Shown: piece by piece, positions 27,747 to 37,436 of the stretch
Numbering within the stretch: position 1 is the first letter of the stretch
Layout of the letters: every line of letters begins with the position of its first letter
Assembly (NCBI RefSeq): GCF_014489615.1
Contig: NZ_CP060825.1
Location: 2,645,501 to 2,709,500, forward strand
Direction of reading: 5' to 3'
DNA length: 64,000 nt
From: Streptomyces genisteinicus
Lineage (GTDB): Bacteria > Actinomycetota > Actinomycetes > Streptomycetales > Streptomycetaceae
The notes under the pieces: generated by a model
The model's database searches: none
What the model saw: only the letters and a program-made list of their open reading frames with translations
What the model was told of the DNA's origin: nothing
Position numbers and translations under genes: made by a program

Positions 27747-28229
27747 ATGACCGACACCGTGGTCGAGCGCGAGCTGGAACTGAACCTGGTGCTCTCCCCC
27801 GAGCGCAGCGTCCCGGTGCCCGCACGGCTGACGTACCGCACGGCGGACCCGTACGCCGTGCACGTCGTCTTCCATGTCGGCTCCGACTTCCCGGTCCGCT
27901 GGACCTTCGCCCGGGAGCTGCTGGTGGAGGGGGTGTTCCGGCCCTCCGGCGGCGGGGACGTGCGGGTGTGGCCGTCGACGTCGGAGGGACGCGGCGTGGT
28001 CCTGCTCGCGCTCAGCTCCCCCGACGGCGACGCGCTGCTGGAGGCCCCGTCGTCCGCCGTGTCGGCGTGGCTGGAGCGGACGCTGCGGGCGGTCCCCCCG
28101 GGGACGGAGGCCGGGATGCTCCGCATCGACGACGGGCTGGCGGAGCTGCTGGCCCCCGCGGCGGCGGACGAGCGGCCGCTGAGCGGGGGCCGCACGCCGG
28201 CCGACGACTCCCCGGACGGCGAGGTGTGA
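27747..28229 (+). CDS. ssgG: SsgA-like sporulation protein (SsgG type)
   Basis: A 160-residue SALP protein, a family unique to morphologically complex actinomycetes. Diagnostic blocks: LTYRTADPYAVHVVFHVG, WTFARELLVEGVFRP, GDVRVWPS and ALSSPDGDALLEAP. SALPs guide septum-site placement and cell-wall remodelling in sporulating hyphae; gene context (near hppD and the M6 protease) matches ssgG, reported to affect septum localisation. ATG at 27747 has AGAGAGGA upstream. The last 25 residues are a variable acidic tail. Confidence 0.9.
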   Translation: MTDTVVERELELNLVLSPERSVPVPARLTYRTADPYAVHVVFHVGSDFPVRWTFARELLVEGVFRPSGGGDVRVWPSTSEGRGVVLLALSSPDGDALLEAPSSAVSAWLERTLRAVPPGTEAGMLRIDDGLAELLAPAAADERPLSGGRTPADDSPDGEV

Positions 28230-28268
28230 GCCCCGGGGCGGCTCCCGGTGGGCGTCACACGAACGGGT

Positions 28269-28293
28269 CGGCCCGCGCCCGGGGCGCGGGCCG
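28269..28293. terminator. Bidirectional terminator between ssgG and the GlcD-type gene
   Basis: An 11-bp stem (28269-28279 with 28283-28293) with a CGG loop lies between convergent genes. The stem ends 4 bases from the GlcD-type stop on the other strand. Confidence 0.65.
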
Positions 28294-28296
28294 GGG

Positions 28297-29664
28297 TCAG
28301 AACAGCTTGCCGGGGTTGAGGATGCCCAGCGGGTCGAAGGTCTGGCGGATGCCGCGCTGCAACTCCAGGGCGACCGGGCCGAGTTCCCTGGCGAGCCACT
28401 CCTTCTTCAGGACGCCGACGCCGTGTTCGCCGGTGATGGTGCCGCCGAGTTCCAGGCCGAGGGCCATGATCTCGTCGAACGACTCCCTGGCCCGGCGGGA
28501 CTCGTCCGGGTCGAGATGGTCGAAGCAGACGACGGGATGGGTGTTGCCGTCGCCGGCGTGGGCGCACACGCCGATGACGAGGCCGTGCTTCTCGGCGATG
28601 GCGGCCGTCCCGTCGATCATCTCGCCGAGCCGGGACCGGGGCACGCACACGTCGTCGATCATCGTCGCCGACTTCACGGTCTCCAGCGCGGTCAGCGACA
28701 GCCGGCGTGCCTGGAGCAGCATGTCCGACTCGGCGGCGGTGTCGGCGGGGACGACCTCGCTCGCGCCCGCCGCCTCGCAGAGTCCGGCGACGGCCGCGAG
28801 GTCGGCGACCGGGTCGGGGGTGTCGAAGGCGCACAGCAGCAGCGCCTCGGTGCTCTCCGGGAGGCCCATGCCGGCCAGCTTGTTGACCGCGTGGACCGTG
28901 GTGCGGTCCATGATCTCCAGGAGCGACGGGGTGTGACCGCGTTCCATGATCGCGCAGACCGCGTCGCAGGCCGCGCGGGCGGAGGGGAACTCGGCGGCCA
29001 GCACCAGCTGGGCGGGCGGCCGGGGCTTCAGCGCGAGGACCGCCTCGACGACGATGCCGAGGCTGCCCTCGGAGCCGACGAACAGCCGGGTGAGGTCGTA
29101 GCCGGCGACCCCCTTGGCGGTGCGGCGGCCGGTGTTCAGCAGGCGTCCGTCGGCGAGGACGACCGTCAGGCCCAGCACGTACTCGGCGGTCACGCCGTAC
29201 TTGACGCAGCACAGGCCGCCCGAGGCGGTGCCGATGTTGCCGCCGATCGTGCAGGTCTCCCAGCTGGAGGGGTCCGGCGGGTAGTACAGCCCGTGCTCGT
29301 CGACCGCGCGGGACAGCACCGCGTTGACGACGCCCGGTTCCACGACGGCGATCCGGTCGACCGGGTTGATCTCCAGGATCCGGTCCATCTTGACGAGCGA
29401 GAGGACGATGCACCCGTCCGAGGCGTTCGCCGCGCCGGACAGGCCCGTGCGGGCGCCCTGGGGCACGACGGGGACGCGCAGCGCGGTCGCGGTCCGCATG
29501 ACGTGCTGGACCTGTTCGACCGTGCGGGGCAGGACCACGACGGCGGGGGTGCCCGCCTCGCAGAAGCTCGCCATGTCGCGCCCGTAGGAGGCCGTGACGT
29601 CGGGGTCGGTGATCAGTGCGTCGGCAGGCAGCCCGGTGAGCAGCCGCTCCAGGAGATCGTCCAT
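28297..29664 (-). CDS. FAD-linked oxidoreductase (GlcD/lactate dehydrogenase type)
   Basis: A 455-residue flavoenzyme of the vanillyl-alcohol oxidase fold. The FAD-binding part has PQGARTGLSGAA, PPDPSSWETCTIGGNIGT and GSEGSLGIVVEAVL. The C-terminal FAD-oxidase domain ends with CAHAGDGNTHPVV, TGEHGVGVLKKEWL and FDPLGILNPGK. These are classic for D-2-hydroxyacid dehydrogenases such as glycolate oxidase GlcD or D-lactate dehydrogenase. No GlcE/GlcF partner is adjacent, so a single-subunit D-lactate or 2-hydroxyglutarate enzyme is more likely. ATG at 29664 overlaps nothing; short 109-bp divergent region to the TPR gene. Confidence 0.93.
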   Translation of the reverse strand: MDDLLERLLTGLPADALITDPDVTASYGRDMASFCEAGTPAVVVLPRTVEQVQHVMRTATALRVPVVPQGARTGLSGAANASDGCIVLSLVKMDRILEINPVDRIAVVEPGVVNAVLSRAVDEHGLYYPPDPSSWETCTIGGNIGTASGGLCCVKYGVTAEYVLGLTVVLADGRLLNTGRRTAKGVAGYDLTRLFVGSEGSLGIVVEAVLALKPRPPAQLVLAAEFPSARAACDAVCAIMERGHTPSLLEIMDRTTVHAVNKLAGMGLPESTEALLLCAFDTPDPVADLAAVAGLCEAAGASEVVPADTAAESDMLLQARRLSLTALETVKSATMIDDVCVPRSRLGEMIDGTAAIAEKHGLVIGVCAHAGDGNTHPVVCFDHLDPDESRRARESFDEIMALGLELGGTITGEHGVGVLKKEWLARELGPVALELQRGIRQTFDPLGILNPGKLF

Positions 29665-29772
29665 GATCCCAGCGTCGCACCGGGGGCCATCGGTGTGAAC
29701 CCGTCTGCCTTCCGCTTCCCGCCTCCGGGTGTGTTCTTCGTATGGGCTGCCCGCTGACGCACAGTGAGCGCC

Positions 29773-31332
29773 ATGAGACGCGAAACGCTGAAGAACGCCG
29801 CGGTGAGCACGCTGGTCGGCGCGACGCTGGTCACCGGGGTGGTGCTGCTCGCGCCCGGATGGGGTGACGGGGACGGCGCTCCGGCGGGCCCCGCCGCCCG
29901 CGCGCTGGCGGCCGCGGGCGCGGGCGCGCCGGCGGCTCCGGCCGATCTGAAGGCGCTCATCTCCGACCACGAGGACCGTGTGCGCGACCGACCGGGGGAC
30001 GCCGCCGCCTGGGCCGTGCTGGGGGCGGCCTACGTGGAACGCGCCGCGCAGACCGGCGACTTCGCCCTCTACCCGAAGGCCGAACGGGCGCTGCGCCGCT
30101 CGCTGGCCGAGCGGCCCGCGGAGAAGGGGAACACCGGGGCCGCGGTCGGCATGGGGGCGCTGGCCAACGCCCGGCACGACTGGGCGGCGGGCAGGTCCTG
30201 GGGCGAGAGGGCCCGCAGGCTGGATCCGGCGTCCTGGGCGGCGTACCCGGTGCTGGTCGACGCCTTCAACGGGCTCGGCGACCACGCGGCCGCGGGCAGG
30301 GCGATGGACAGGCTCCAGCAAGTGGCGTCGGGACCGCAGGTGAAGGGCCGCGAGGCGATGGTCTACCGGGACAAGGGGTGGCGGGAGGACGCCGCGGCCC
30401 TCGCGTACGACGCGGCGCTGACCTCGTCGACCCGTTCGGAGAAGGCGGCGGCCCTCGTCCGGCAGGGCGAACTGGCGTGGGAGCGCGGCGAGGCCGCCGA
30501 GTCGCTGGAGCACCACGAGGCGGCGCTGGAGGAGGACCCGGAGGCGCGCAGGGCGCTCGCGGGCCGGGCGCGCGCGCTGGCGGCGCTGGGCCGCTCCGGT
30601 GAGGCGCAGCGGGACTGGCGCACGGTGCTGGAGGAGCGGCCGTCGGCGGAGTACGCCCTGGAGGCGGGCGAGCTGGACGACGCCCTCGGCCTCGACGGGG
30701 ACGCGGGCACCCGGTACGCGCAGGTGCGGGCGCTGGTGGCCGAGGCGCGGAAGCACGGTGTCGACGGCGATCTGGTGCTCGCCCGGTACGAGGCGGACCA
30801 CGGCGACCCGGCGGCGGCGGTGCGGCTGCTGCAGGGCGAGTGGCGGCAGGGGCACCGCAGCGTGCACGTCGCCGACGCGATGGGCTGGGCGCTGTACCGG
30901 GCGGGCCGGGCCGGGGACGCGCTGCCGTTCGCGAAGCTCGCCACCGGCCAGGGGCTGCGCAGCGCGGTGTTCTCGTACCACCGGGGCGAGATCGAGCGGG
31001 AGCTCGGCTCGTCCGGGCCCGCCCGGCGGCACATCGACGAGGCACTGCGGACCAACCCCGGTTTCTCGCCGCTGCTCGCCCCGGTGGCGCGCAAGGCCCT
31101 GGAGGACCTGGGCGAGCCCGCGGCGGGCGGCCCGGCTGACCTGTGGGGCGACGGCCCGGACGAGATCACGCGTGGGGACGAGGAGGAGAAGGCGGAGTCC
31201 GGCGGGGAGGGAGCGGAGTCCGGCGCGGAGGGAGCGGGGGACGCGGGTGCGGAAGGCGTGTCCGGGTCGCCGGCGGCGTCGGTCTCGGGGTCGGCGTCCC
31301 CGTCGCCGGCGGGAGGCGCGGGGCCGCGCTGA
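29773..31332 (+). CDS. Membrane-anchored TPR-repeat protein
   Basis: A 519-residue protein. An N-terminal helix (about residues 10-30, AVSTLVGATLVTGVVLLAP) may be a signal anchor. The rest is Ala/Arg/Glu-rich with helix pairs spaced like tetratricopeptide repeats (for example DAAAWAVLGAAYVERAAQTGDF and DAMGWALYRAGRAGDALPFA). The last 70 residues are Gly/Glu/Ser-rich and disordered. The ATG at 29773 is used; GTG at 29764 is possible and neither has a good ribosome-binding site. It probably scaffolds protein contacts outside or at the membrane; the specific role is unknown. Confidence 0.78.
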   Translation: MRRETLKNAAVSTLVGATLVTGVVLLAPGWGDGDGAPAGPAARALAAAGAGAPAAPADLKALISDHEDRVRDRPGDAAAWAVLGAAYVERAAQTGDFALYPKAERALRRSLAERPAEKGNTGAAVGMGALANARHDWAAGRSWGERARRLDPASWAAYPVLVDAFNGLGDHAAAGRAMDRLQQVASGPQVKGREAMVYRDKGWREDAAALAYDAALTSSTRSEKAAALVRQGELAWERGEAAESLEHHEAALEEDPEARRALAGRARALAALGRSGEAQRDWRTVLEERPSAEYALEAGELDDALGLDGDAGTRYAQVRALVAEARKHGVDGDLVLARYEADHGDPAAAVRLLQGEWRQGHRSVHVADAMGWALYRAGRAGDALPFAKLATGQGLRSAVFSYHRGEIERELGSSGPARRHIDEALRTNPGFSPLLAPVARKALEDLGEPAAGGPADLWGDGPDEITRGDEEEKAESGGEGAESGAEGAGDAGAEGVSGSPAASVSGSASPSPAGGAGPR

Positions 31333-31362
31333 GCGCGGCGGGCCGTGCCGGGCGGGAGCGGG

Positions 31363-31397
31363 CGACGGCCCGCCGGGCAGGGGCCGGCGGGCCGTCG
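31363..31397. terminator. Bidirectional terminator between the TPR gene and hppD
   Basis: A perfect 14-bp stem (31363-31376 with 31384-31397) with a 7-nt loop, between convergent stops. Confidence 0.85.
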
Positions 31398-31417
31398 TCG
31401 TGGGGAGGCGGGGCGGA

Positions 31418-32617
<1,200 letters not shown>

Positions 32618-32621
32618 TCAA

Positions 32622-32685
32622 TGTGTACAGCCGATCGGGCGAACAACCGGGCGTTGTGTACAGGATGACCATCAGGATGACCATC
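32622..32685. promoter_or_regulatory. Direct repeats in the hppD / Lrp-type regulator promoter region
   Basis: TGTGTACAG occurs at 32622-32630 and 32655-32663, 33 bases (about three helical turns) apart. AGGATGACCATC is tandemly repeated at 32662-32673 and 32674-32685. The region controls both divergent genes and is a natural place for the Lrp-type regulator to bind; spaced repeats on one helix face suit its multimeric wrapping. Binding is inferred. Confidence 0.5.
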
Positions 32686-32697
32686 GGGGAGGCGACC

Positions 32698-33177
32698 ATG
32701 GCGATCGATCACCTGGACGGGAGGCTCATCGTGCTGCTGGCACGGGAGCCGCGGATAGGCGTACTGGAGGCGTCGCGACGGCTCGGGGTGGCCCGCGGGA
32801 CCGTGCAGGCACGGCTGGACCGGCTCCAGGGCAACGGCGTGATCAGGGGCTTCGGCCCGGACGTCGACCCTGCCGCGCTGGGCTATCCGGTGACGGCGTT
32901 CGCGACGCTGGAGATCAAGCAGGGCCAGGGCGCCGACGTGCGGTCCCATCTGGCGACCGTCCCCGAGGTGCTGGAGCTGCACACCACGACGGGGCACGGG
33001 GACATGCTCTGCCGGCTGGTCGCCCGGTCCAACGCCGACCTCCAGCGGGTGATCGACCGCGTCGTCGGGTTCGAGGGGATCGTGCGCGCGTCCACCGCGA
33101 TCGTGATGGAGAACCCGGTGCCGCTGCGGATCATCCCCCTGGTGGAGCAGGCGGCGGAGGACTCGCCGGAGCGGTGA
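32698..33177 (+). CDS. Lrp/AsnC-family transcriptional regulator
   Basis: A 159-residue regulator. N-terminal helix-turn-helix (IDHLDGRLIVLLAREPRIG, then VLEASRRLGVARGTVQARLD) and a C-terminal RAM/ACT-like ligand domain (VTAFATLEIKQGQ to NADLQRVIDRVVG). Members sense amino acids and bind as octamers. Being divergent from hppD it very likely regulates tyrosine catabolism and itself. ATG at 32698 was chosen because GGGGAGGCG lies 6 bases upstream; the frame is open further 5' through the repeats. Confidence 0.93.
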   Translation: MAIDHLDGRLIVLLAREPRIGVLEASRRLGVARGTVQARLDRLQGNGVIRGFGPDVDPAALGYPVTAFATLEIKQGQGADVRSHLATVPEVLELHTTTGHGDMLCRLVARSNADLQRVIDRVVGFEGIVRASTAIVMENPVPLRIIPLVEQAAEDSPER

Positions 33178-33233
33178 CCGCCCGGCCGGACCCGCCCGGG
33201 ATCGGCCGGGCGGGTTCGAGCCCGGCAGGCGGA

Positions 33234-33293
33234 TGCAAAGAACCCCTTGCAAAGAAACCCTTGCAAGAGGTCGCTTGCAAAGCTATCTTTGCA
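33234..33293 (+). promoter_or_regulatory. 14-bp-period operator array and leaderless promoter of a winged-helix gene
   Basis: TGCAAAG (third copy TGCAAGA) begins at 33234, 33248, 33262 and 33276, exactly 14 bp apart. An inverted CTTTGCA lies at 33287-33293. A promoter overlaps it: TTGCAA at 33261-33266, a 17-bp spacer, and TATCTT at 33284-33289. The expected transcription start falls at the A of the ATG (33296), so the mRNA is probably leaderless. The regulator encoded downstream is the likely ligand. Confidence 0.75.
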
Positions 33294-33295
33294 TC

Positions 33296-34024
33296 ATGAG
33301 CGAGCATGACGATCCCCGCGAGCACGGCGTCCCCGCACCGGCCGACGACGAGGACCCCGGCGGCGGGCCCCACAGGGCGGACGGCGAGCGGCACGACCCC
33401 GAGGGGACGCCCGATCGCGACGGCGACGGCGACGGCGACGGCGACGAGATCCAGCCGCCGGCGGTGCGGACACTCGATCCGCACTCGCTGCGCGGCCTGG
33501 CCCACCCCCTGCGGATGCGGCTGCTGGCGCTGCTGCGTCACGACGGCCCGGCGACCGCCTCCCGACTCGCCGCCGCGACGGGCGAATCGAGCGGGGCGAC
33601 CAGTTACCACCTGCGGCAGCTCGCCGCCCACGGCTTCGTCGAGGACGCGCCGGAGCGCGGCAGGGGCCGGGAGCGCTGGTGGCGGGCGGCGACGGACGGC
33701 ACCCGCTTCAGCGACACCCTGCTCACCGACCCGGACCCGGCCGTGCGCGGCGCCGCCGATCTCTTCATCCACGAGGTCGCCTCGACGCACACCCAGGAGG
33801 TCGCCACCTGGCTCGGCACCCAGCACCAGTGGAGTGACGAGTGGCGCCTCAGCTCCGACCTCAGCGACTTCACGCTGCGGCTGACCCCTGCCCAGGCCCG
33901 CGAGCTGAGCGAGCGGATGCACGCGCTGATCGACAGCTACCGCGAGGCGGCGCCCGAGCCGGGGACCGAGGGCGTCGCCCAGGTGCGCCTGCACCACCAC
34001 GTGCTCCCGCGCGCACTGGAGTGA
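33296..34024 (+). CDS. Winged-helix (ArsR-type) transcriptional regulator
   Basis: A 242-residue protein. The first about 55 residues are acidic and disordered, including a run of Asp-Gly repeats. A winged helix-turn-helix follows: LRGLAHPLRMRLLALLRHDGP, then TASRLAAATGESSGATSYHLRQL and a wing with RGRERWWRA. The C-terminal 110 residues are a helical domain typical of actinobacterial HTH_20 regulators linked to MFS exporters. No ribosome-binding site precedes the ATG, in keeping with a leaderless message. It sits upstream of a small protein and an MFS transporter that it probably controls. Confidence 0.88.
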   Translation: MSEHDDPREHGVPAPADDEDPGGGPHRADGERHDPEGTPDRDGDGDGDGDEIQPPAVRTLDPHSLRGLAHPLRMRLLALLRHDGPATASRLAAATGESSGATSYHLRQLAAHGFVEDAPERGRGRERWWRAATDGTRFSDTLLTDPDPAVRGAADLFIHEVASTHTQEVATWLGTQHQWSDEWRLSSDLSDFTLRLTPAQARELSERMHALIDSYREAAPEPGTEGVAQVRLHHHVLPRALE

Positions 34025-34040
34025 GGCGCGCACCGGCCCA

Positions 34041-34156
34041 CCGCACCGCACCGCACCGCACCGGCCCGGGAACCACCGGCACGGCGACGACCGAACGCTG
34101 AGCCGGGAGCCACGAGCCAGGACACAGGAACCGCGAGCCACCAGCCACCAGCCACC
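34041..34156. repeat. Short tandem repeats between regulator and small protein
   Basis: CCGCA is repeated four times at 34041-34060, and AGCCACC three times at 34136-34156. They lie in the 168-bp gap. Probably slippage products; no regulatory role is visible. Confidence 0.7.
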
Positions 34157-34192
34157 GACCGAGGAACCACCGACCCGAGGGGGGCCGCCGCC

Positions 34193-34393
34193 ATGCATTC
34201 CGCCGACGTCCATCTGATCGTGCACCGGGCCCGCGCCCGGGACCTGCGGGCCGAGGCCGCCCGCGCCGTACCGCGTGAGCCGATACGCACCAGGGTGGGC
34301 TGGCTGCTCGTGGAACTGGGACTGCGGCTGGTCCGCAGACCGGCCGCGCACACCGGCCGCTCCGGGCGCACCGCCAGGGCACGGCTCGCGTGA
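34193..34393 (+). CDS. Small basic protein upstream of an MFS gene
   Basis: A 66-residue Arg-rich protein (MHSADVHLIVHRARARDLRAEA...) with one weakly hydrophobic helix around VGWLLVELGLRLVRR. GAGGGGGGCC lies upstream of the ATG and the stop overlaps the GTG of the following transporter by 4 bases (GTGA), which supports a real, translationally coupled gene. No family is recognised; its role may be simply to couple translation of the transporter. Confidence 0.65.
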   Translation: MHSADVHLIVHRARARDLRAEAARAVPREPIRTRVGWLLVELGLRLVRRPAAHTGRSGRTARARLA

Positions 34394-35871
34394 TCGGCGC
34401 GCAGTCGCCGGACGCCGCCACCGGGCGCGACCGGCGTCCGCTCGCCGCGGTGCTGGCCGCGAACGCCGTCTCCATCAGCGGCAACTCGCTCACCCTCATG
34501 GGCGTCCCGTGGTTCACCCTCCAGACCACGGGCAGCCCCGCCAAGGCCGGTCTGGTCGCCTTCTGCGCGACCCTTCCGGTGGTGGTCTCGGCGATCGCGG
34601 GCGGCCCGGTCATCGACCGGATCGGCCGCCGGCGGATCAGCGTCGCCAGCGACCTCGTCTGCGCCGTCGCCCTCGGCGCGATCCCCCTGCTGCACTACGC
34701 GGGCGCGCTGCGCTTCTGGATGCTGTGCGCGCTCATGGCCCTCACCGGGCTGGTCCACGCCCCGGGCGAGACCTCGCGCCATGTGCTCGTACCGGACCTC
34801 GCCACGCTGGCCGGCACGCCGCTGTCCCGGGCCGCCAGTCTCTTCGACGCCGTCTCCCGCGGCGCCCGGATGACGGGGGCCGCGGTGGCGGGGGTGCTGA
34901 TCGCGGTTTTGGGGCCCGAGGCCGTCCTCGTCGTCGACGCGCTGACGTTCGGCGTCTCCGCCCTGCTCGTCGCGGTCGGCGTGCGCGGGATACCCGCGGC
35001 CGAGCCGCGGCGGGACGCGGCCCCGGTGTCCTTCACGGCCTACCGGGCCGAGCTGCGGGAGGGGTGCGCGTTCCTGCTGCGCAGCAGGCTGCTGCTGGGC
35101 GTCATGCTGATGGTGACCCTCACCAACGGCATCGACCAGGGCTGGAGTTCGGTGCTGCTGCCGGTGCACGCCCGGGAGAACCTGGGCGGCTCCCGGGAAC
35201 TCGGGCTGCTCGTCGCCGTCTTCGGCGCCTGCGCACTGCTGGGTGCCCTGCTCTACGCGGCGGTCGGGCACCGCTTCCCGCGGCGCGCGGTGTTCACGGT
35301 GGCGTTCCTGCTGTGCGGAGCGCCGCGCTTCGTGGTGGCCGCGCTGGTCGACGGGGCGGTGCCGCTGGCCGCCGTGATGGCGGTCGGCGGGCTGGGGGCG
35401 GGCATGCTCAACCCGATCCTGACGACGGTGATGTTCGAACGGGTGCCGGAGGACCTGCGGAGCAGGGTCATGAGCGTCTCGACGGCCGCCGTGCTGATGA
35501 CGACACCGCTCGGCGGCCTGGCTGCGGGGCAGCTGATCGAGCGCGGTGGTCTGGCGACCGCCCTGCTGGTGATGGGCGGGCTGTACTTCGCGGCCACGCT
35601 GGCTCCGGCGGTGTTCCCCGCCTGGCGGGAACTCGACACGGGGCCGGCACAGGCGCCGGACGGGCCCGGACCGGAGGCGGGGCCCGTGCGCGGCGGTCCG
35701 GTTCCGGGGAGTGTCCGCGGAGGTGCGGCTTCCGAAGCGGGGCCCGTGCGCCGGGGCACTGGGCCCGTGCCGGGGACGGCGGACGCGCCGGGCGGCGCGG
35801 CGCAGGCGCCGGGCGACGGCGCCCGGGAACGCGGTGGGAAGGACCTGGCCGGCGGGGCGGGACGGCGCTGA
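34390..35871 (+). CDS. MFS exporter, macrolide/multidrug type
   Basis: A 493-residue, 12-helix transporter of the MFS_3 (enterobactin/macrolide exporter-like) group. Seen: AVLAANAVSISGNSLTLMGV in the first helix, the loop VIDRIGRRRISVASD, and DAVSRGARMTGAAVAGVLI in the middle. The C-terminal 70 residues are a Gly/Pro/Ala-rich tail. GTG start at 34390. It probably exports a lipophilic compound; the substrate is unknown. The HTH regulator upstream is its likely controller. Confidence 0.88.
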   Translation: MIGAQSPDAATGRDRRPLAAVLAANAVSISGNSLTLMGVPWFTLQTTGSPAKAGLVAFCATLPVVVSAIAGGPVIDRIGRRRISVASDLVCAVALGAIPLLHYAGALRFWMLCALMALTGLVHAPGETSRHVLVPDLATLAGTPLSRAASLFDAVSRGARMTGAAVAGVLIAVLGPEAVLVVDALTFGVSALLVAVGVRGIPAAEPRRDAAPVSFTAYRAELREGCAFLLRSRLLLGVMLMVTLTNGIDQGWSSVLLPVHARENLGGSRELGLLVAVFGACALLGALLYAAVGHRFPRRAVFTVAFLLCGAPRFVVAALVDGAVPLAAVMAVGGLGAGMLNPILTTVMFERVPEDLRSRVMSVSTAAVLMTTPLGGLAAGQLIERGGLATALLVMGGLYFAATLAPAVFPAWRELDTGPAQAPDGPGPEAGPVRGGPVPGSVRGGAASEAGPVRRGTGPVPGTADAPGGAAQAPGDGARERGGKDLAGGAGRR

Positions 35872-35940
35872 CCCCGGGGCCGTCCCGGGCCGCGCCCTGC
35901 CGGGGCGTGTGACGGGGCGGCCGGGGTCACCGGCCGGTGG

Positions 35941-36729
35941 TCAGCAGCTGGGGACCTTGCCGCCCCGCTGGAGGGCGCGGAGCGATTCGACCGTGCGCTC
36001 CAGGGTGGTGACCGGGATCAGGCGCAGCCCCTCCGGGAGTTCGGCCTGCGCGTCCGAGCACTCCGCCTCGGGGACGAGGAAGACCGTCGCCCCGTCGCGC
36101 TTGGCGGCCTGGGTCTTGAGGGAGACGCCGCCGACCGGGCCCACCTCGCCCTCCGGGGTGATCGTCCCCGTGCCGGCGATGGTGCGTCCGCCGGTCAGGC
36201 CCCCGCCGGAGCCGTCGCCGTCGAGCTTGTCGACGATGCCGAGGGCGAAGAGCAGGCCGGCGCTGGGCCCGCCGACGTCGGCCAGGTGGAGCGAGACCTT
36301 CACCTTCGCGGGATCCTCGTCGAGGTAGCCGAGCGCCGCGCGGGTGGCGTCGTCCTGCGACTCCTCCATGTCCTGCGTGTTGTGCCGCTCGACCTCCCGG
36401 TCGGACTTGCCCGGCGGGTAGACGGCGTCCCGGGGCAGGACCGCTCGGTCCGTACGGAACCAGCCGTCGACCACCTCGCCGAGCCCGACGTCCACCGACG
36501 GCCCGGAGGCGACGATCGTCGTCATCCGCAGCTGCCCGTCGGTCCTGCGGGTCGGGGCTCCCGTGATGGTGATGATCTGCTTGCCCCGGTCCTCGCCGAG
36601 GACGTCGGCCGTCCCGCCCGGCTGCGCCACGACGAACGGCAGCGGCGCGAACCCGACGACGGCGAGGAGCGCGACGACGGGCACGGCGCTGAGGGCGAGG
36701 GCGCGGGGGCGCGAGAGGCTGGAGAACAC
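35941..36729 (-). CDS. Membrane-anchored Lon-like (S16) serine protease lacking a PDZ domain
   Basis: A 262-residue protein. One N-terminal helix (about residues 12-32, ALSAVPVVALLAVVGFAPLPF) anchors a Lon proteolytic domain outside the membrane. The catalytic Ser lies in VGGPSAGLLFALGIVDKL and the partner Lys about 49 residues on, in VGGVSLKTQAAK. YlbL-type relatives (about 340 residues) have a PDZ domain between helix and protease; here that domain is missing and an unrelated stretch of about 110 residues replaces it. Start is GTG 36729. The substrate is unknown. Confidence 0.85.
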   Translation of the reverse strand: MFSSLSRPRALALSAVPVVALLAVVGFAPLPFVVAQPGGTADVLGEDRGKQIITITGAPTRRTDGQLRMTTIVASGPSVDVGLGEVVDGWFRTDRAVLPRDAVYPPGKSDREVERHNTQDMEESQDDATRAALGYLDEDPAKVKVSLHLADVGGPSAGLLFALGIVDKLDGDGSGGGLTGGRTIAGTGTITPEGEVGPVGGVSLKTQAAKRDGATVFLVPEAECSDAQAELPEGLRLIPVTTLERTVESLRALQRGGKVPSC

Positions 36730-36794
36730 GACGTCAATCTATCTGCCCTCCCGGGGGCCGGTCCGCCCCGTCCCGCGGCCCTCCCCCGCCGTGC

Positions 36795-37436
36795 TCAGCG
36801 CAGGGCGTCGGCGACCTCGCGGGCGGCGTCGACCACGCGCGGGCCGACCCGCTCCGGGACGGCGTCGGCGAGCATCACGACGCCCACACTGCCCTCTATC
36901 CCCGTGACCCCCGTCAGCGCGGCGGCCGCGCCGCAGGCGCCAGCCTCCAACTCGCCCTGTGTCAGGGTGTATCCGGGCTCGGCGTGGGCGGTCTGCCGGG
37001 CCGCCAGGATGGCCTTGCCCGCCGCGCCGCGGTCCAGCGGATGCCGGAAGCCGGCCCGGTAGGCGACGTGGTAGTCGGTCCAGGTCGGTTCGACGACGGC
37101 GACCGCCAGGGCCTCCGCGCCGTCCACCAGGGTGAGGTGGGCGGTGGCCCCTATGTCCTCCGCGAGCGAGCGCAGCGCGGGCATCGCCGCCTCGCGGACC
37201 AGGGGGTGCACCTGGCGGCCGAGGCGCAGCACGCCGAGGCCCACGCGGGCCCGGCCGCCGAGGTCGCGGCGTACCAGGGCGTGCTGCTCCAGGGTGGCGA
37301 GCAGACGGTAGACGACGGTCCGGTTGACGCCGAGCTTGTTGGACAGCTCGGTGACGGTCAGGCCGTGATCGGTATCGGCGAGCAGCTTGAGGACACGAAG
37401 TCCCCGGTCGAGCGTCTGAGAGGTTTCCGCGGTCAC
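36795..37436 (-). CDS. IclR-family transcriptional regulator
   Basis: A 213-residue regulator. The N-terminal winged helix-turn-helix is TLDRGLRVLKLLADTDHGLTV, then ELSNKLGVNRTVVYRLLATL. The effector domain (about residues 75-205) has the IclR pattern RSLAEDIGATAHLTLVDG and GFRHPLDRGAAGKAIL. The domain is slightly short, lacking part of the usual C-terminal end. GTG start. The target genes are unknown; there is no catabolic operon beside it. Confidence 0.9.
   Translation of the reverse strand: MTAETSQTLDRGLRVLKLLADTDHGLTVTELSNKLGVNRTVVYRLLATLEQHALVRRDLGGRARVGLGVLRLGRQVHPLVREAAMPALRSLAEDIGATAHLTLVDGAEALAVAVVEPTWTDYHVAYRAGFRHPLDRGAAGKAILAARQTAHAEPGYTLTQGELEAGACGAAAALTGVTGIEGSVGVVMLADAVPERVGPRVVDAAREVADALR

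Noticed and set aside
34041..34060. CCGCA repeats as a regulator binding site
   Set aside because: They are simple slippage repeats without symmetry and lie after the regulator gene, not in a clear promoter.
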